Source: Marinibacterium sp050389775
Lineage (GTDB): Bacteria > Pseudomonadota > Alphaproteobacteria > Rhodobacterales > Rhodobacteraceae
DNA: 64,000 nucleotides
NCBI RefSeq assembly: GCF_050389775.1
Contig: NZ_CP177153.1
Span: 4,891-68,890 of the forward strand
Direction of reading: 5' to 3'
Within the stretch, counting starts at the first letter, position 1; each line of letters opens with the position of its first letter. The position numbers and the translations under genes are program-made. Positions 25,183 through 32,678 of this stretch are shown here, one piece after another. Under the pieces are notes generated by a model, which did not search any database, had not been told where the DNA came from, and worked only from the letters and a program-made list of their open reading frames with translations.

Positions 25183-26667
25183 ATGAAGACGACGTTTCTT
25201 TTCAGGAATTACGCGGAAGCCAACCCCGACCTGGCCGAGCTTTACGGCAACGAGGACGAGGTCGCCCTGCGCGAACATTACGAGAAATACGGCGCCGCCG
25301 AACGCCGGGGGGTCGATCTCGAGGATTACCTGCGCGTCGAAAAGGTGCTGCTGTCCGAGGAGGGCCATGTCTGCATCGCGGGCTGGGCCGACCGGCGCAT
25401 GGCCGACAGCATCGCCGTCACCCTGGTCGTGGGCTACCAGATGTACGAGTTCGGCGAGCTGCGCGACCGGTTCTGCTGGTACCACCGCCAGGACGTGGCC
25501 GACGTGATCGGCGATCACGAACGGCCCTCGGGTTTCCTGTTCCTGGCCCAGATCCCCGAGTTCCGGATGCATTCCGAGGTCATGGTCCTGGTCAACGGCA
25601 AGAAATACTATGAAAGCGAGACCATGCGCTGGATGTCGGTGCAGAGCTTCATGGTCGATGCGCTGTCGACCTGCGCCGTTCTGGCCGACCGGCCGGTCGG
25701 GGCCACCCTGCCGCTGACCGAACGGCTGGAACCGGGCTTTTCCCAGGTCTGGCAATCCTACCTCGCCCGCCAGAGCTTTTCCTGCCTCTACGAGACCGGC
25801 ACCGACCGGCCGGTCGAGCGGTCGATCATCATCACGCTCTACCGCGAGAGCGACATGCTGATCTCGCAGCTGGAAACCCTGGCCCCGGGCCTGGACGGCC
25901 AGCCGATCGAGGTGATCGTCGTGGCCAATGATTATGCCGGCGAGACGGCCCTGCTGTCCGAGCAGATGGCGGCCTTTTCGCAGCTGCACGACGTGATCCT
26001 GTCGGTGCATCTGTGTTCGGGCAACTCGGGCTTTTCGGCGGGCAACAATTACGGCGCGCAGATCGCCCGGGGCGAGACGCTGATCTTCATGAACCCCGAC
26101 ATCTTTCCGCCCGAGGGCCAGGAGGACCAGGCCTTTGCCTTCTTCCACGGCGACCCGGGCGAGGGGCTGGACGGGGCGCTGCTCTATTACGGCGACGGCT
26201 CGCTGATGCATTCGGGCATGTACACCACCGCCGACCGGGCGGTCGATCCGCGCCAGGCCTTTGCCGGGCCGGTGCTGCGGGTCGAGCATTACGGCAAGGG
26301 CCTGACCGCCCATGTCGACGACAGCGAGGACGACCTGGCCGCGACCCTGGCCGAGGTGCCGGCCGAGGGGCTGCTGGTCACCGCCGCGCTCTGGCGCATC
26401 CGCAAGGCGGTCTTCGACGAGATCGGCGGCCTGCCCACCGATTACATCATCGCCTATTACGAGGACGCCGATTTCTGCCTCAAGATGCTGGAGGCCGGCC
26501 GGCCGGTGCGGCTGGACCGGTCGCGCTGGATCCACATGGAAGGCGTGGGCAAGCCCAAGCCGCCGATGCTGCGCACGGTGATGTGGCTGAACCGGGCGCT
26601 CTATTCGCGCCGCTTCGCCGACAGCCCCTTCCTTGCCCCCGCCGCGACCGACCTCTTCCAGCTTTAA
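25183..26667 (+). CDS. GT2 family glycosyltransferase with N-terminal repeat segment
   Basis: This is a 494-aa protein; the ATG at 25183 follows GGTGAGGA. Residues 1-45 resemble the EGR-type repeat of the upstream protein. The GT-A core begins at RSIIITLYRESDMLISQLE (about 208-226). GNSGFSAGNNYGAQIARGE and IFMNPDIFP (the metal/nucleotide-binding position) follow, then the acceptor-side ITYYED-like IAYYEDADFCLKMLEAG. It lies 10 bp before the GT4 gene, forming a three-gene unit. This rhamnosyltransferase-like pattern is common in the subfamily, but the sugar cannot be assigned. Confidence 0.83.
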   Translation: MKTTFLFRNYAEANPDLAELYGNEDEVALREHYEKYGAAERRGVDLEDYLRVEKVLLSEEGHVCIAGWADRRMADSIAVTLVVGYQMYEFGELRDRFCWYHRQDVADVIGDHERPSGFLFLAQIPEFRMHSEVMVLVNGKKYYESETMRWMSVQSFMVDALSTCAVLADRPVGATLPLTERLEPGFSQVWQSYLARQSFSCLYETGTDRPVERSIIITLYRESDMLISQLETLAPGLDGQPIEVIVVANDYAGETALLSEQMAAFSQLHDVILSVHLCSGNSGFSAGNNYGAQIARGETLIFMNPDIFPPEGQEDQAFAFFHGDPGEGLDGALLYYGDGSLMHSGMYTTADRAVDPRQAFAGPVLRVEHYGKGLTAHVDDSEDDLAATLAEVPAEGLLVTAALWRIRKAVFDEIGGLPTDYIIAYYEDADFCLKMLEAGRPVRLDRSRWIHMEGVGKPKPPMLRTVMWLNRALYSRRFADSPFLAPAATDLFQL

Positions 26668-26677
26668 GGCCAGACCG

Positions 26678-27928
26678 ATGAAATTCCTCACCCTCTCGCT
26701 CTACCATCCGCGAGTCATGAAGGGCGGCGCGCAATACGTGGCCAAGGACCTGCATGACGCCGCCGCGGCCGATCCCGAGGTCGAGGCGATCATGCTGGCG
26801 GGCATCGACAGCCGCATGTTCCCGCAATATTCCAAGGTCGGCGCCTCGATCACCGCCCTGCCCGACACCGACAACGAATTCCTGATGCCGGGCCGGCGGT
26901 TCGACGATTTCTTCCACCGCATCTACGACCCGCGGCGCAACAAGGCGCTGAAGCGCTTCCTGGAGACCCACCGGCCCGACGTGATCCACGTGCACCATTC
27001 GCTGTGGGTCGGGCTGGAGGCGATCGACCTGATCCGGGCGACCCTGCCCGACGTCAAGATCATCTACACGCTGCATGAATACCTGGCGATCTGCCACAAG
27101 CAGGGCCAGCTCTATCGCTACCACGAGGGCGGCATCTGCCAGGACACCCGGCCCGACCAATGCGTCGGCTGCTTCCCCGAGCGCAACACCGACGAATTCA
27201 TCCTGCGCCGGCGCGGCTTTCGCCAGGCCTTTGCCAAGGTCGACCAGTTCATCTCGCCGTCGCAATATCTCAAGGACCGCTTCGTCGAATGGGGGCTGGA
27301 GGCCGACCGGATCACGGTCATCGCCAACGGCCATCACCGCCGCCGGCCCGAGACCTGGGAGCCCCGGCACAGCCCCGAGCTGAATGTCTTCGGTTTCTTC
27401 GGCCAGTTCGTCGATGCCAAGGGGATCGACGTGGCCCTGCGCGCCGCGCGCCGGGTGGCCGAGACGACGGGCCGCGAGATCGAGATCAAGGTCTTCGGGG
27501 GCAACAAGGAATATGCCACCAAGGATTACCTGGCCAAGATCGAGGCGGTGCTGGACGATGCGCCCGAAGAGCTGACCGTGACCGAGGTGGGGTCCTATTC
27601 GCGCGACAATGTCTTCGAGCTGATGTCGACGGTCGACTGGGTGGTGACGCCGTCGATCTGGCCCGAGACCTTCGGCCTGGTGGTGTCCGAGGCCTGGGAT
27701 GCGCGGCGGCCGGTGCTGGCCAGCCGGGCCGGCGGGCTGGACGGGCGGATCATCGACGGGGTGAACGGCTATTCCTTCCTGCCGGGCTCGGACACCGGGC
27801 TGGCGCAGCTGATGGAATTCTGCCTGGGCAATGCCGATGAATGGCAGCGCATGGCCCACGAGATGCCCGACGAGATCACCGTGGGCCAGGCCTGGGAGGC
27901 CCACAAGGCGGTGATCGCGGGGATCTGA
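26678..27928 (+). CDS. GT4 family glycosyltransferase
   Basis: This 416-aa GT-B fold enzyme follows the GT2 gene by 10 bp. KGGAQYVAKDL (15-25) is the acceptor-side glycine loop and PDVIHVHHSLWVGLEAIDL the conserved His strand. VFGFFGQFVDAKGIDVAL begins the C-terminal domain. PSIWPETFGLVVSEAW contains the E-x7-E donor motif of retaining GT4 enzymes. A Cys-rich segment (ICQDTRPDQCVGCF, about 154-167) is typical of a subgroup with a CxxC insertion. It should add a sugar from a nucleotide donor during repeat-unit assembly at the inner membrane. Confidence 0.88.
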   Translation: MKFLTLSLYHPRVMKGGAQYVAKDLHDAAAADPEVEAIMLAGIDSRMFPQYSKVGASITALPDTDNEFLMPGRRFDDFFHRIYDPRRNKALKRFLETHRPDVIHVHHSLWVGLEAIDLIRATLPDVKIIYTLHEYLAICHKQGQLYRYHEGGICQDTRPDQCVGCFPERNTDEFILRRRGFRQAFAKVDQFISPSQYLKDRFVEWGLEADRITVIANGHHRRRPETWEPRHSPELNVFGFFGQFVDAKGIDVALRAARRVAETTGREIEIKVFGGNKEYATKDYLAKIEAVLDDAPEELTVTEVGSYSRDNVFELMSTVDWVVTPSIWPETFGLVVSEAWDARRPVLASRAGGLDGRIIDGVNGYSFLPGSDTGLAQLMEFCLGNADEWQRMAHEMPDEITVGQAWEAHKAVIAGI

Positions 27929-28289
27929 TCCGGGACCCGATCGGGTGGTCTGATCCGGGGTCTGATCCGGGGGGGCTGGCCCGTTCGGTTACCGTCGGGG
28001 ATCGGGCCGGGTCTGACAGGTTGCGAGGGGCGCGGCCGGGCCTTGACGGCGCGGGCCCCGGCCGGCCGGGATGGAACGGTGTTCCGCATGGCCGGCGACG
28101 GGCCTGACCGCGATTCTACCGGAAATTGACCGTTTCACCGGCGCGCCCCGGGGCGCGCCGGCTTGACAGGTGGCCCGGGCGGGCGATCATGATGGGGTTC
28201 GGCCATGGGCCGGACATGACGAGTGGACCTGCATCATCCGCGGATGGGGCAGGGGGGATCGGCGCCCGGACGGGCGCCACTGGACGGAA
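27929..28289. other. Intergenic region with short direct repeats
   Basis: This 361-bp spacer lies between plus-strand genes. Three TCTGATCCGGG(A/G) copies lie at 27924-27972, immediately after the GT4 stop. No strong hairpin with a T run and no certain promoter for the next gene were seen. Confidence 0.5.
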
Positions 28290-30032
28290 ATGATGTCGAC
28301 AGGCCGTAAGACCGGGCCGGAAGAGGGGCCGAATGCGGGCCCCGAAACGCATGAGACCCCCGAGACCCAGGCATCGTCCGCGGCAGCGGGCGGGGCGGCA
28401 GAGGCCGGCCGGGAGAATCCCGCCCCTGAACTTGCCCCCGATCCCGTCCCTGGCCCTGATCCGAAAGCGGACCGCCAGGCGCAACCGGAGGCCGGCACGC
28501 CCGGCCGGCCGGGGCGCGCGGGCCCTGCCGGGGCGCGCCGGCGCACCAAGCCCGCCCGCCGCGGCCCCGAGGCCGATGCCGCGCTGTTCGAGGGTCTGGC
28601 GCTGGACCTGCCGGCCGACCGGTTCCCCGATCCGGTCCTGGCCCTGACCGATCCCGGCCGGGCGGCCCTGGCCGAGGCCCTGCGGGCCAGCCTGCGCAAG
28701 GTGGCCGGCGATCTCGACAAGCCGCCCCGGATGTTGCGCCGCCAGCGCGGCCCGCGCCGCCGGGTGCTGCTGGAAACGGTGATCGCGCTGTATGATTCGG
28801 GGCTGAAGGTCGAATGCGCCCATCTCGCCGCGGCCTCCGAGCTGACCCATTCGCGGGTGATCATCCTGTGGGTCCGGGCGCTGGAAGAGCTGCGCGCGAC
28901 CGAGGCCCTGGTGGCCCTGATCGCCCGGCTCGAGGCCGATCCGACGCTGCCGGCGAAGAACCGGCGCAACCTGCTGGACCTGCGCATGCACAACCAGAGC
29001 GGGCTGATGGCCGCCGACATGCAGGTCTTTCTGCCCGGGCCGGTGCCGGCCGCGCTGGCCGATGCGCTGGCCGCGTTGCCCGCCCCGGGGATCGACTGGG
29101 TGCCGCGCCACATGGCCGGGGTGCTGGCCGGCCAGCGCGGGCTGAGCGGGGCGGCGGCCGAGGCATTTGCCGCCGAGCTGAACTGGGGCCGGGCGGCGGT
29201 CGACCTGCTGACCTTCCTGAAATATTACGCCTGGCCGGCCTCGGGCGGGCCGCAGCCGGGGCAGGGCGGGCCCGATGATGCGGCCGTGCGGGCCCTGGCC
29301 GGCCAGTTGCGCGACCTGGTGGTCAAGCCCGATCCCAACCCGATGGTCGAGGCCGCCCGGGCCGGCCGGTCGATCGTGCTGGTCTCGGCCCATGCCGGGC
29401 TGCCGGTGGTGGCGCCCTGGATCATGACCGACACCGGCCTGCCGCTGATCGGCATTTCGGCCAAGTCGCCGACCAACCTGACCCATCCGACCGAAAAGAC
29501 CCTGGGCACCCATGGCAATTTCCAGGCCGATTTCCTGAAGGCCGTGAAGATCCTGCGCCGCGATCCGCACCTGGTCCAGCTGCTGCCCGATGGCGGGTTC
29601 GGCGGGGCCACCAGCCTGCACCGGCTGCGCGGGCGCGAGATCCCGCTGGGGCAGGGCGCGGCGACCATGGCCTGGCAGGGCCGGGCGGCGGTGTTCTTCT
29701 TCGGCACGCGCTGGCGCGCGGATGGCCGGCTGGAGATCTACGTGCGCCCCGGCCCGGTGGCCGAGGCCGGGGGAGACCGGGCGGCCTTTGACGCGGCCTT
29801 CCACGGGTTCTACCTGGGCTGCCTGGAGGATATCGTCGCCGGCCCGGCCCGCGACATGGCCCCCGGCGGCGGCTTCTGGCGCCACCTGGTGGGCGAGCCG
29901 GCCCAGGCCCCGGGCTTTGCCCTGGCCGGCGAGGGCGGCGGGCTGTTGTCCGTGTCCGATGCGCCCGCCACATCGACCGCTGCATCGCCCGATGGTCTGG
30001 CCAATACGCCGATCCTGCCCGAACCGTCCTGA
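28290..30032 (+). CDS. LpxL/HtrB-like lysophospholipid acyltransferase family protein
   Basis: This is a 580-aa protein. The first 90 residues are a Pro/Ala/Glu-rich, probably disordered tail. A helical region with two-fold similarity to regulatory repeats follows (about 100-330). The C-terminal 230 residues resemble LpxL-type acyltransferases: SIVLVSAHAGLPVVAPW takes the place of the catalytic His-x4-Asp/Glu strand, QLLPDGGFGG corresponds to the LPD motif, and PLGQGAATMAWQGRAAVFFF follows. The usual acidic residue of Hx4D is not obvious, so activity is uncertain. Such enzymes move acyl chains onto lipid A or other glycolipids. Here acylation of a glycan or a lipid anchor is conceivable. The start at 28290 is provisional. 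Confidence 0.6.
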   Translation: MMSTGRKTGPEEGPNAGPETHETPETQASSAAAGGAAEAGRENPAPELAPDPVPGPDPKADRQAQPEAGTPGRPGRAGPAGARRRTKPARRGPEADAALFEGLALDLPADRFPDPVLALTDPGRAALAEALRASLRKVAGDLDKPPRMLRRQRGPRRRVLLETVIALYDSGLKVECAHLAAASELTHSRVIILWVRALEELRATEALVALIARLEADPTLPAKNRRNLLDLRMHNQSGLMAADMQVFLPGPVPAALADALAALPAPGIDWVPRHMAGVLAGQRGLSGAAAEAFAAELNWGRAAVDLLTFLKYYAWPASGGPQPGQGGPDDAAVRALAGQLRDLVVKPDPNPMVEAARAGRSIVLVSAHAGLPVVAPWIMTDTGLPLIGISAKSPTNLTHPTEKTLGTHGNFQADFLKAVKILRRDPHLVQLLPDGGFGGATSLHRLRGREIPLGQGAATMAWQGRAAVFFFGTRWRADGRLEIYVRPGPVAEAGGDRAAFDAAFHGFYLGCLEDIVAGPARDMAPGGGFWRHLVGEPAQAPGFALAGEGGGLLSVSDAPATSTAASPDGLANTPILPEPS

Positions 30033-30071
30033 CGGACGCCCGTTTCCCCGGCGCCGCCCTCCGGGCGGGGA

Positions 30072-31193
30072 TCAGCTCCAGCGGCCGAAGACCAGGACCC
30101 GGCAGGCGGCGGTGTCGGTGGCCGCGAAATCGGTGCCCCCGGCCACCCGGTAGAGCCGGATGACCACATCCGTGGCCGAGATGCCCAGCACGCAGGGGGC
30201 CAGGGCCTCGTCGAGGCCGGGGCCGCTGACATTGGCGCTGAAATCGGCGGCATCGAGGGCCAGCGAAAAGCACAGGTCGCCCGAGCCGATGAAGGGCAGG
30301 GGATAGGTCCAGCTGGCTTCCAGCCGGCCGCCGGTGGCCTGCGACAGGGTCAGCTGGGCGGTGCAGATCTGGGTGCCGTCGGCCCAGCGGACATACCGCC
30401 CGCCCCCGGCGCTGCCCCGTTCGATCACCGCCCCGGTGGGGATGCCCCCGCTGTCGGACACCGGGCCCAGCAGGTTGCCCGGCCCATAGGCATGATCGGC
30501 CCGGGCCAGCCGGCCGGGGGTGGTGTCGGTCGGGCCCTGCTGGACGGCCGCGCCGCCGATCGTGCCGGCGCTGGCGTCCAGGCTCAGGGCGGTGGTCCAG
30601 GCGCTGCCGTCGGGGCTGACCTTGATGGCGAAATCGTCCGATCCGGTGGTGCCCATCTCGGCCCGGCCGGACCAGCCGGTCTGGAACAGCAGGCTGGCGG
30701 TGTCGGCCGGCCCGGCCTTGTTGATCCGCAGCTGGTGGCCGGCCCCGCCATGGGTCAGCAGCGTGCCCGGCCCGGCCACGGCCAGCGGGTTGGCCGCATC
30801 GGCGGCGGTGCCGATGCCCAGCTCGTCGAGGCCGTCGAGCCCGGCCTGGGCGAGGGCCCAGGCGCTGCCGTCGAAGATCACGTCGGCGGCCTCGGCCAGG
30901 ACATGGACCCGCCAGCCCGGTTTCGGCGCGACAAAGACCCAGCCGGTGCCGTCATGGGCGGCAATGGCCAGGTCCTGCCCGGCCCAGTCCCCCTGGCCCC
31001 CTGCGGCGACCAGGTGCACGGCTCCGGCAGCCACGGTTTCGGGCGGCTCGACCCGGTCGCGGTCCGCGGCCACGGCCTGGACCAGCAGGTCGAGCCGGGC
31101 CAGGGCGGTGTTGTGGGTCACGTGTTTCTGGGCCTGCGAGGGCTGGATATAGGGCAGGGACAGGACGGGAGAGCTCTGGGAGCTGTCGGACAT
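30072..31193 (-). CDS. DUF2793 domain protein (phage-tail-like)
   Basis: This is a 373-aa protein. The N-terminus LSLPYIQPSQAQKHVTHNTA (12-31) plus LARLDLLVQAVAADRDR is the DUF2793 signature, widespread in Rhodobacterales phage and gene-transfer-agent-like regions. The rest is beta-rich with GWVFVAPKPGWRVHVL and repeated Gly/Thr segments, ending in CRVLVFGRWS. The ATG at 31193 follows AAGGTG. DUF2793 is usually found in tail or host-recognition proteins, but no other phage genes are near. It converges with the acyltransferase gene; a glycan-binding role is speculative. Confidence 0.78.
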   Translation of the reverse strand: MSDSSQSSPVLSLPYIQPSQAQKHVTHNTALARLDLLVQAVAADRDRVEPPETVAAGAVHLVAAGGQGDWAGQDLAIAAHDGTGWVFVAPKPGWRVHVLAEAADVIFDGSAWALAQAGLDGLDELGIGTAADAANPLAVAGPGTLLTHGGAGHQLRINKAGPADTASLLFQTGWSGRAEMGTTGSDDFAIKVSPDGSAWTTALSLDASAGTIGGAAVQQGPTDTTPGRLARADHAYGPGNLLGPVSDSGGIPTGAVIERGSAGGGRYVRWADGTQICTAQLTLSQATGGRLEASWTYPLPFIGSGDLCFSLALDAADFSANVSGPGLDEALAPCVLGISATDVVIRLYRVAGGTDFAATDTAACRVLVFGRWS

Positions 31194-31414
31194 GGAAAGG
31201 CACCTTCGCGCTGGCGGATGTCGGCCAAGAGGGCTAGCGCGCGGGGCTGAACAGCCGGTGAGCAGGGCGCGCGCAGGGTGTTGCGCGGCGGGTGTGGGGA
31301 CGGGGAACAGGGGCGGAAGACAGGTGCGGGGACCGGGTGGAAAGCCGCACCGGGAATGAAACGGGCGGTCTCGCAAAGGGGGGCGCAGTCCGGGGGAAAT
31401 CCCCCGGAAATCCT

Positions 31415-31444
31415 TTGAAAATGCAGAGGAAAATGATTTAGTTA
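31415..31444 (+). promoter_or_regulatory. Candidate promoter of the 57-aa gene
   Basis: TTGAAA (31415-31420), 18 bases, TAGTTA (31439-31444), inside an AT-rich patch that is rare for this window. The boxes are 38 bases upstream of the small gene. A 7-bp-stem hairpin (CCGGGGG...CCCCCGG) lies just upstream at 31391-31408. Confidence 0.5.
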
Positions 31445-31481
31445 AAAAGTTGAGTAACAATCCTCATAAGGATCCGAAGGC

Positions 31482-31655
31482 ATGTCTGACAATCTGGTTC
31501 TGGGTGTATTTACCGAGCTCGCGACCCTGGAGGGAAAGCGGAACGCCGATGGGAGCTGGAATGATACCGATATTGGCGAATTCACCACGCTTCTGCGCCG
31601 GTCGATGCGGCTGGTGGCCGATACCAAGCGCAAGGTCGAAGACGCCGACGGCTGA
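31482..31655 (+). CDS. Small conserved-looking protein of 57 aa
   Basis: The ATG at 31482 is preceded by AAGGA at 8 bases and by a good promoter candidate. The product starts MSDNLVLGVFTELATLEGKR, continues through DTDIGEFTTLLRRSMRL and ends in VEDADG. It is acidic-basic mixed and probably helical in the second half. Codon use (GC-ending third positions) matches coding DNA. It is divergent from the DUF2793 gene and upstream of the minus-strand sulfotransferase gene. I do not recognise the family; a regulatory or accessory role cannot be excluded. Confidence 0.65.
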   Translation: MSDNLVLGVFTELATLEGKRNADGSWNDTDIGEFTTLLRRSMRLVADTKRKVEDADG

Positions 31656-31727
31656 CCGCGACCGGGCCCGGGTCTCGTGCCGGGCCGCAAATTCCCCCGG
31701 CGCTCATTGGCTGCCGGGGGACACGGC

Positions 31728-32585
31728 TCAGCCGTAGTGGGTGGCCATCCAGTTGCCGGCAATGCCGGGGAACCGCTTTTCGAGCTCGCGATAGATCGGC
31801 TCGTAGCTGCGGCGCAGGCCGTCGTATATGTCGCCCGGAATCTCGGCCGCCTCGCCCTTGTGCACCACCTTGTCGAGATCCCCGTAATGGTCGGGCTCGA
31901 ACTCCAGCCCGATGAATTCGATCACCTTGCGCAGGAACGGTTGCGGGCTGGCACTGATCTCGTCGAAGAAGCCGACCATCAGGTTGCTTTCGGGCACGCA
32001 GCCCTGCCAGCGGTCCAGGATGGCCGGATAGTCGGAGCGGGCGAAGACGTCGGGCTGATCGAGCAGGGCCTGGGGGTGTCCGCGATCGCTGCCCTGGCGT
32101 TTCATCAGCATCCGCACATGCGACCAGCTTCGGGAGATCGGATCGCGCATGATGAAGAGGAATTTCGCGTCGGGTGAGAGGGTCAGCATGTGCTCGATCC
32201 CGGCCTTGGGCAGCAGCGAGTATTCCGGCGTCAGATCGCCGGCCAGGCGGTCGGGGCCGGCATAGGAAAAGACATTGCGATACCAGTCGTCATCCACCGC
32301 CGGATCGGTGATCGTGGCCAGCATCCGCACGTAGAAGAAATTGTATTCCTCGTTGTTGCGGAAATAGTTGCGCAGGCTGCGCCCGGCATGTTCGTCGCGG
32401 TGCCACTGGGTCCACTGGGCATGACCGGGCACGTGGACCTGGTTGAAATACTGCACTTCTTTGACCGGCGGCAGCCAGATGTCCGGATGCCGGCGCAGGT
32501 TGCTGTGCAGCCAGGTCGTGCCGGCTTTCTGTGCCCCGATGCAATAGAAGTCGGGGGCCTTGGGGGCGAGTTTCTTTGCGCACAT
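31728..32585 (-). CDS. Sulfotransferase (Sulfotransfer_1/3-like)
   Basis: This is a 285-aa protein. DFYCIGAQKAGTTWLHSNLR contains the 5'-phosphosulfate loop AQKAGTTWL (18-26), and FLFIMRDPISRSWSHVRM is the 3'-phosphate segment. PDIWLPPVKEVQYFN is the substrate-side motif found in NodH/heparan N-sulfotransferase-like bacterial proteins. It is a close paralog of the protein at 38684-39538 along its full length (for example DIWLPPVKE/RIWMPPVKE, and DDDWYR shared), implying duplication in this locus. It probably sulfates a sugar of the surface glycan. Confidence 0.9.
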   Translation of the reverse strand: MCAKKLAPKAPDFYCIGAQKAGTTWLHSNLRRHPDIWLPPVKEVQYFNQVHVPGHAQWTQWHRDEHAGRSLRNYFRNNEEYNFFYVRMLATITDPAVDDDWYRNVFSYAGPDRLAGDLTPEYSLLPKAGIEHMLTLSPDAKFLFIMRDPISRSWSHVRMLMKRQGSDRGHPQALLDQPDVFARSDYPAILDRWQGCVPESNLMVGFFDEISASPQPFLRKVIEFIGLEFEPDHYGDLDKVVHKGEAAEIPGDIYDGLRRSYEPIYRELEKRFPGIAGNWMATHYG

Positions 32586-32678
32586 GACGGTATCTGCCCT
32601 CTTGTGGGAGCTGAGCGGAAGGGAGCCGGGGCCGGGAGCCCGGGCGCAGGATGGTGTCCCCGGGGGGCGGGACAGGGA

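Noticed and set aside
30072..31193. Prophage or gene transfer agent remnant at the DUF2793 gene
   Set aside because: No capsid, portal, terminase or tail genes lie nearby; a single DUF2793 gene does not support a prophage.
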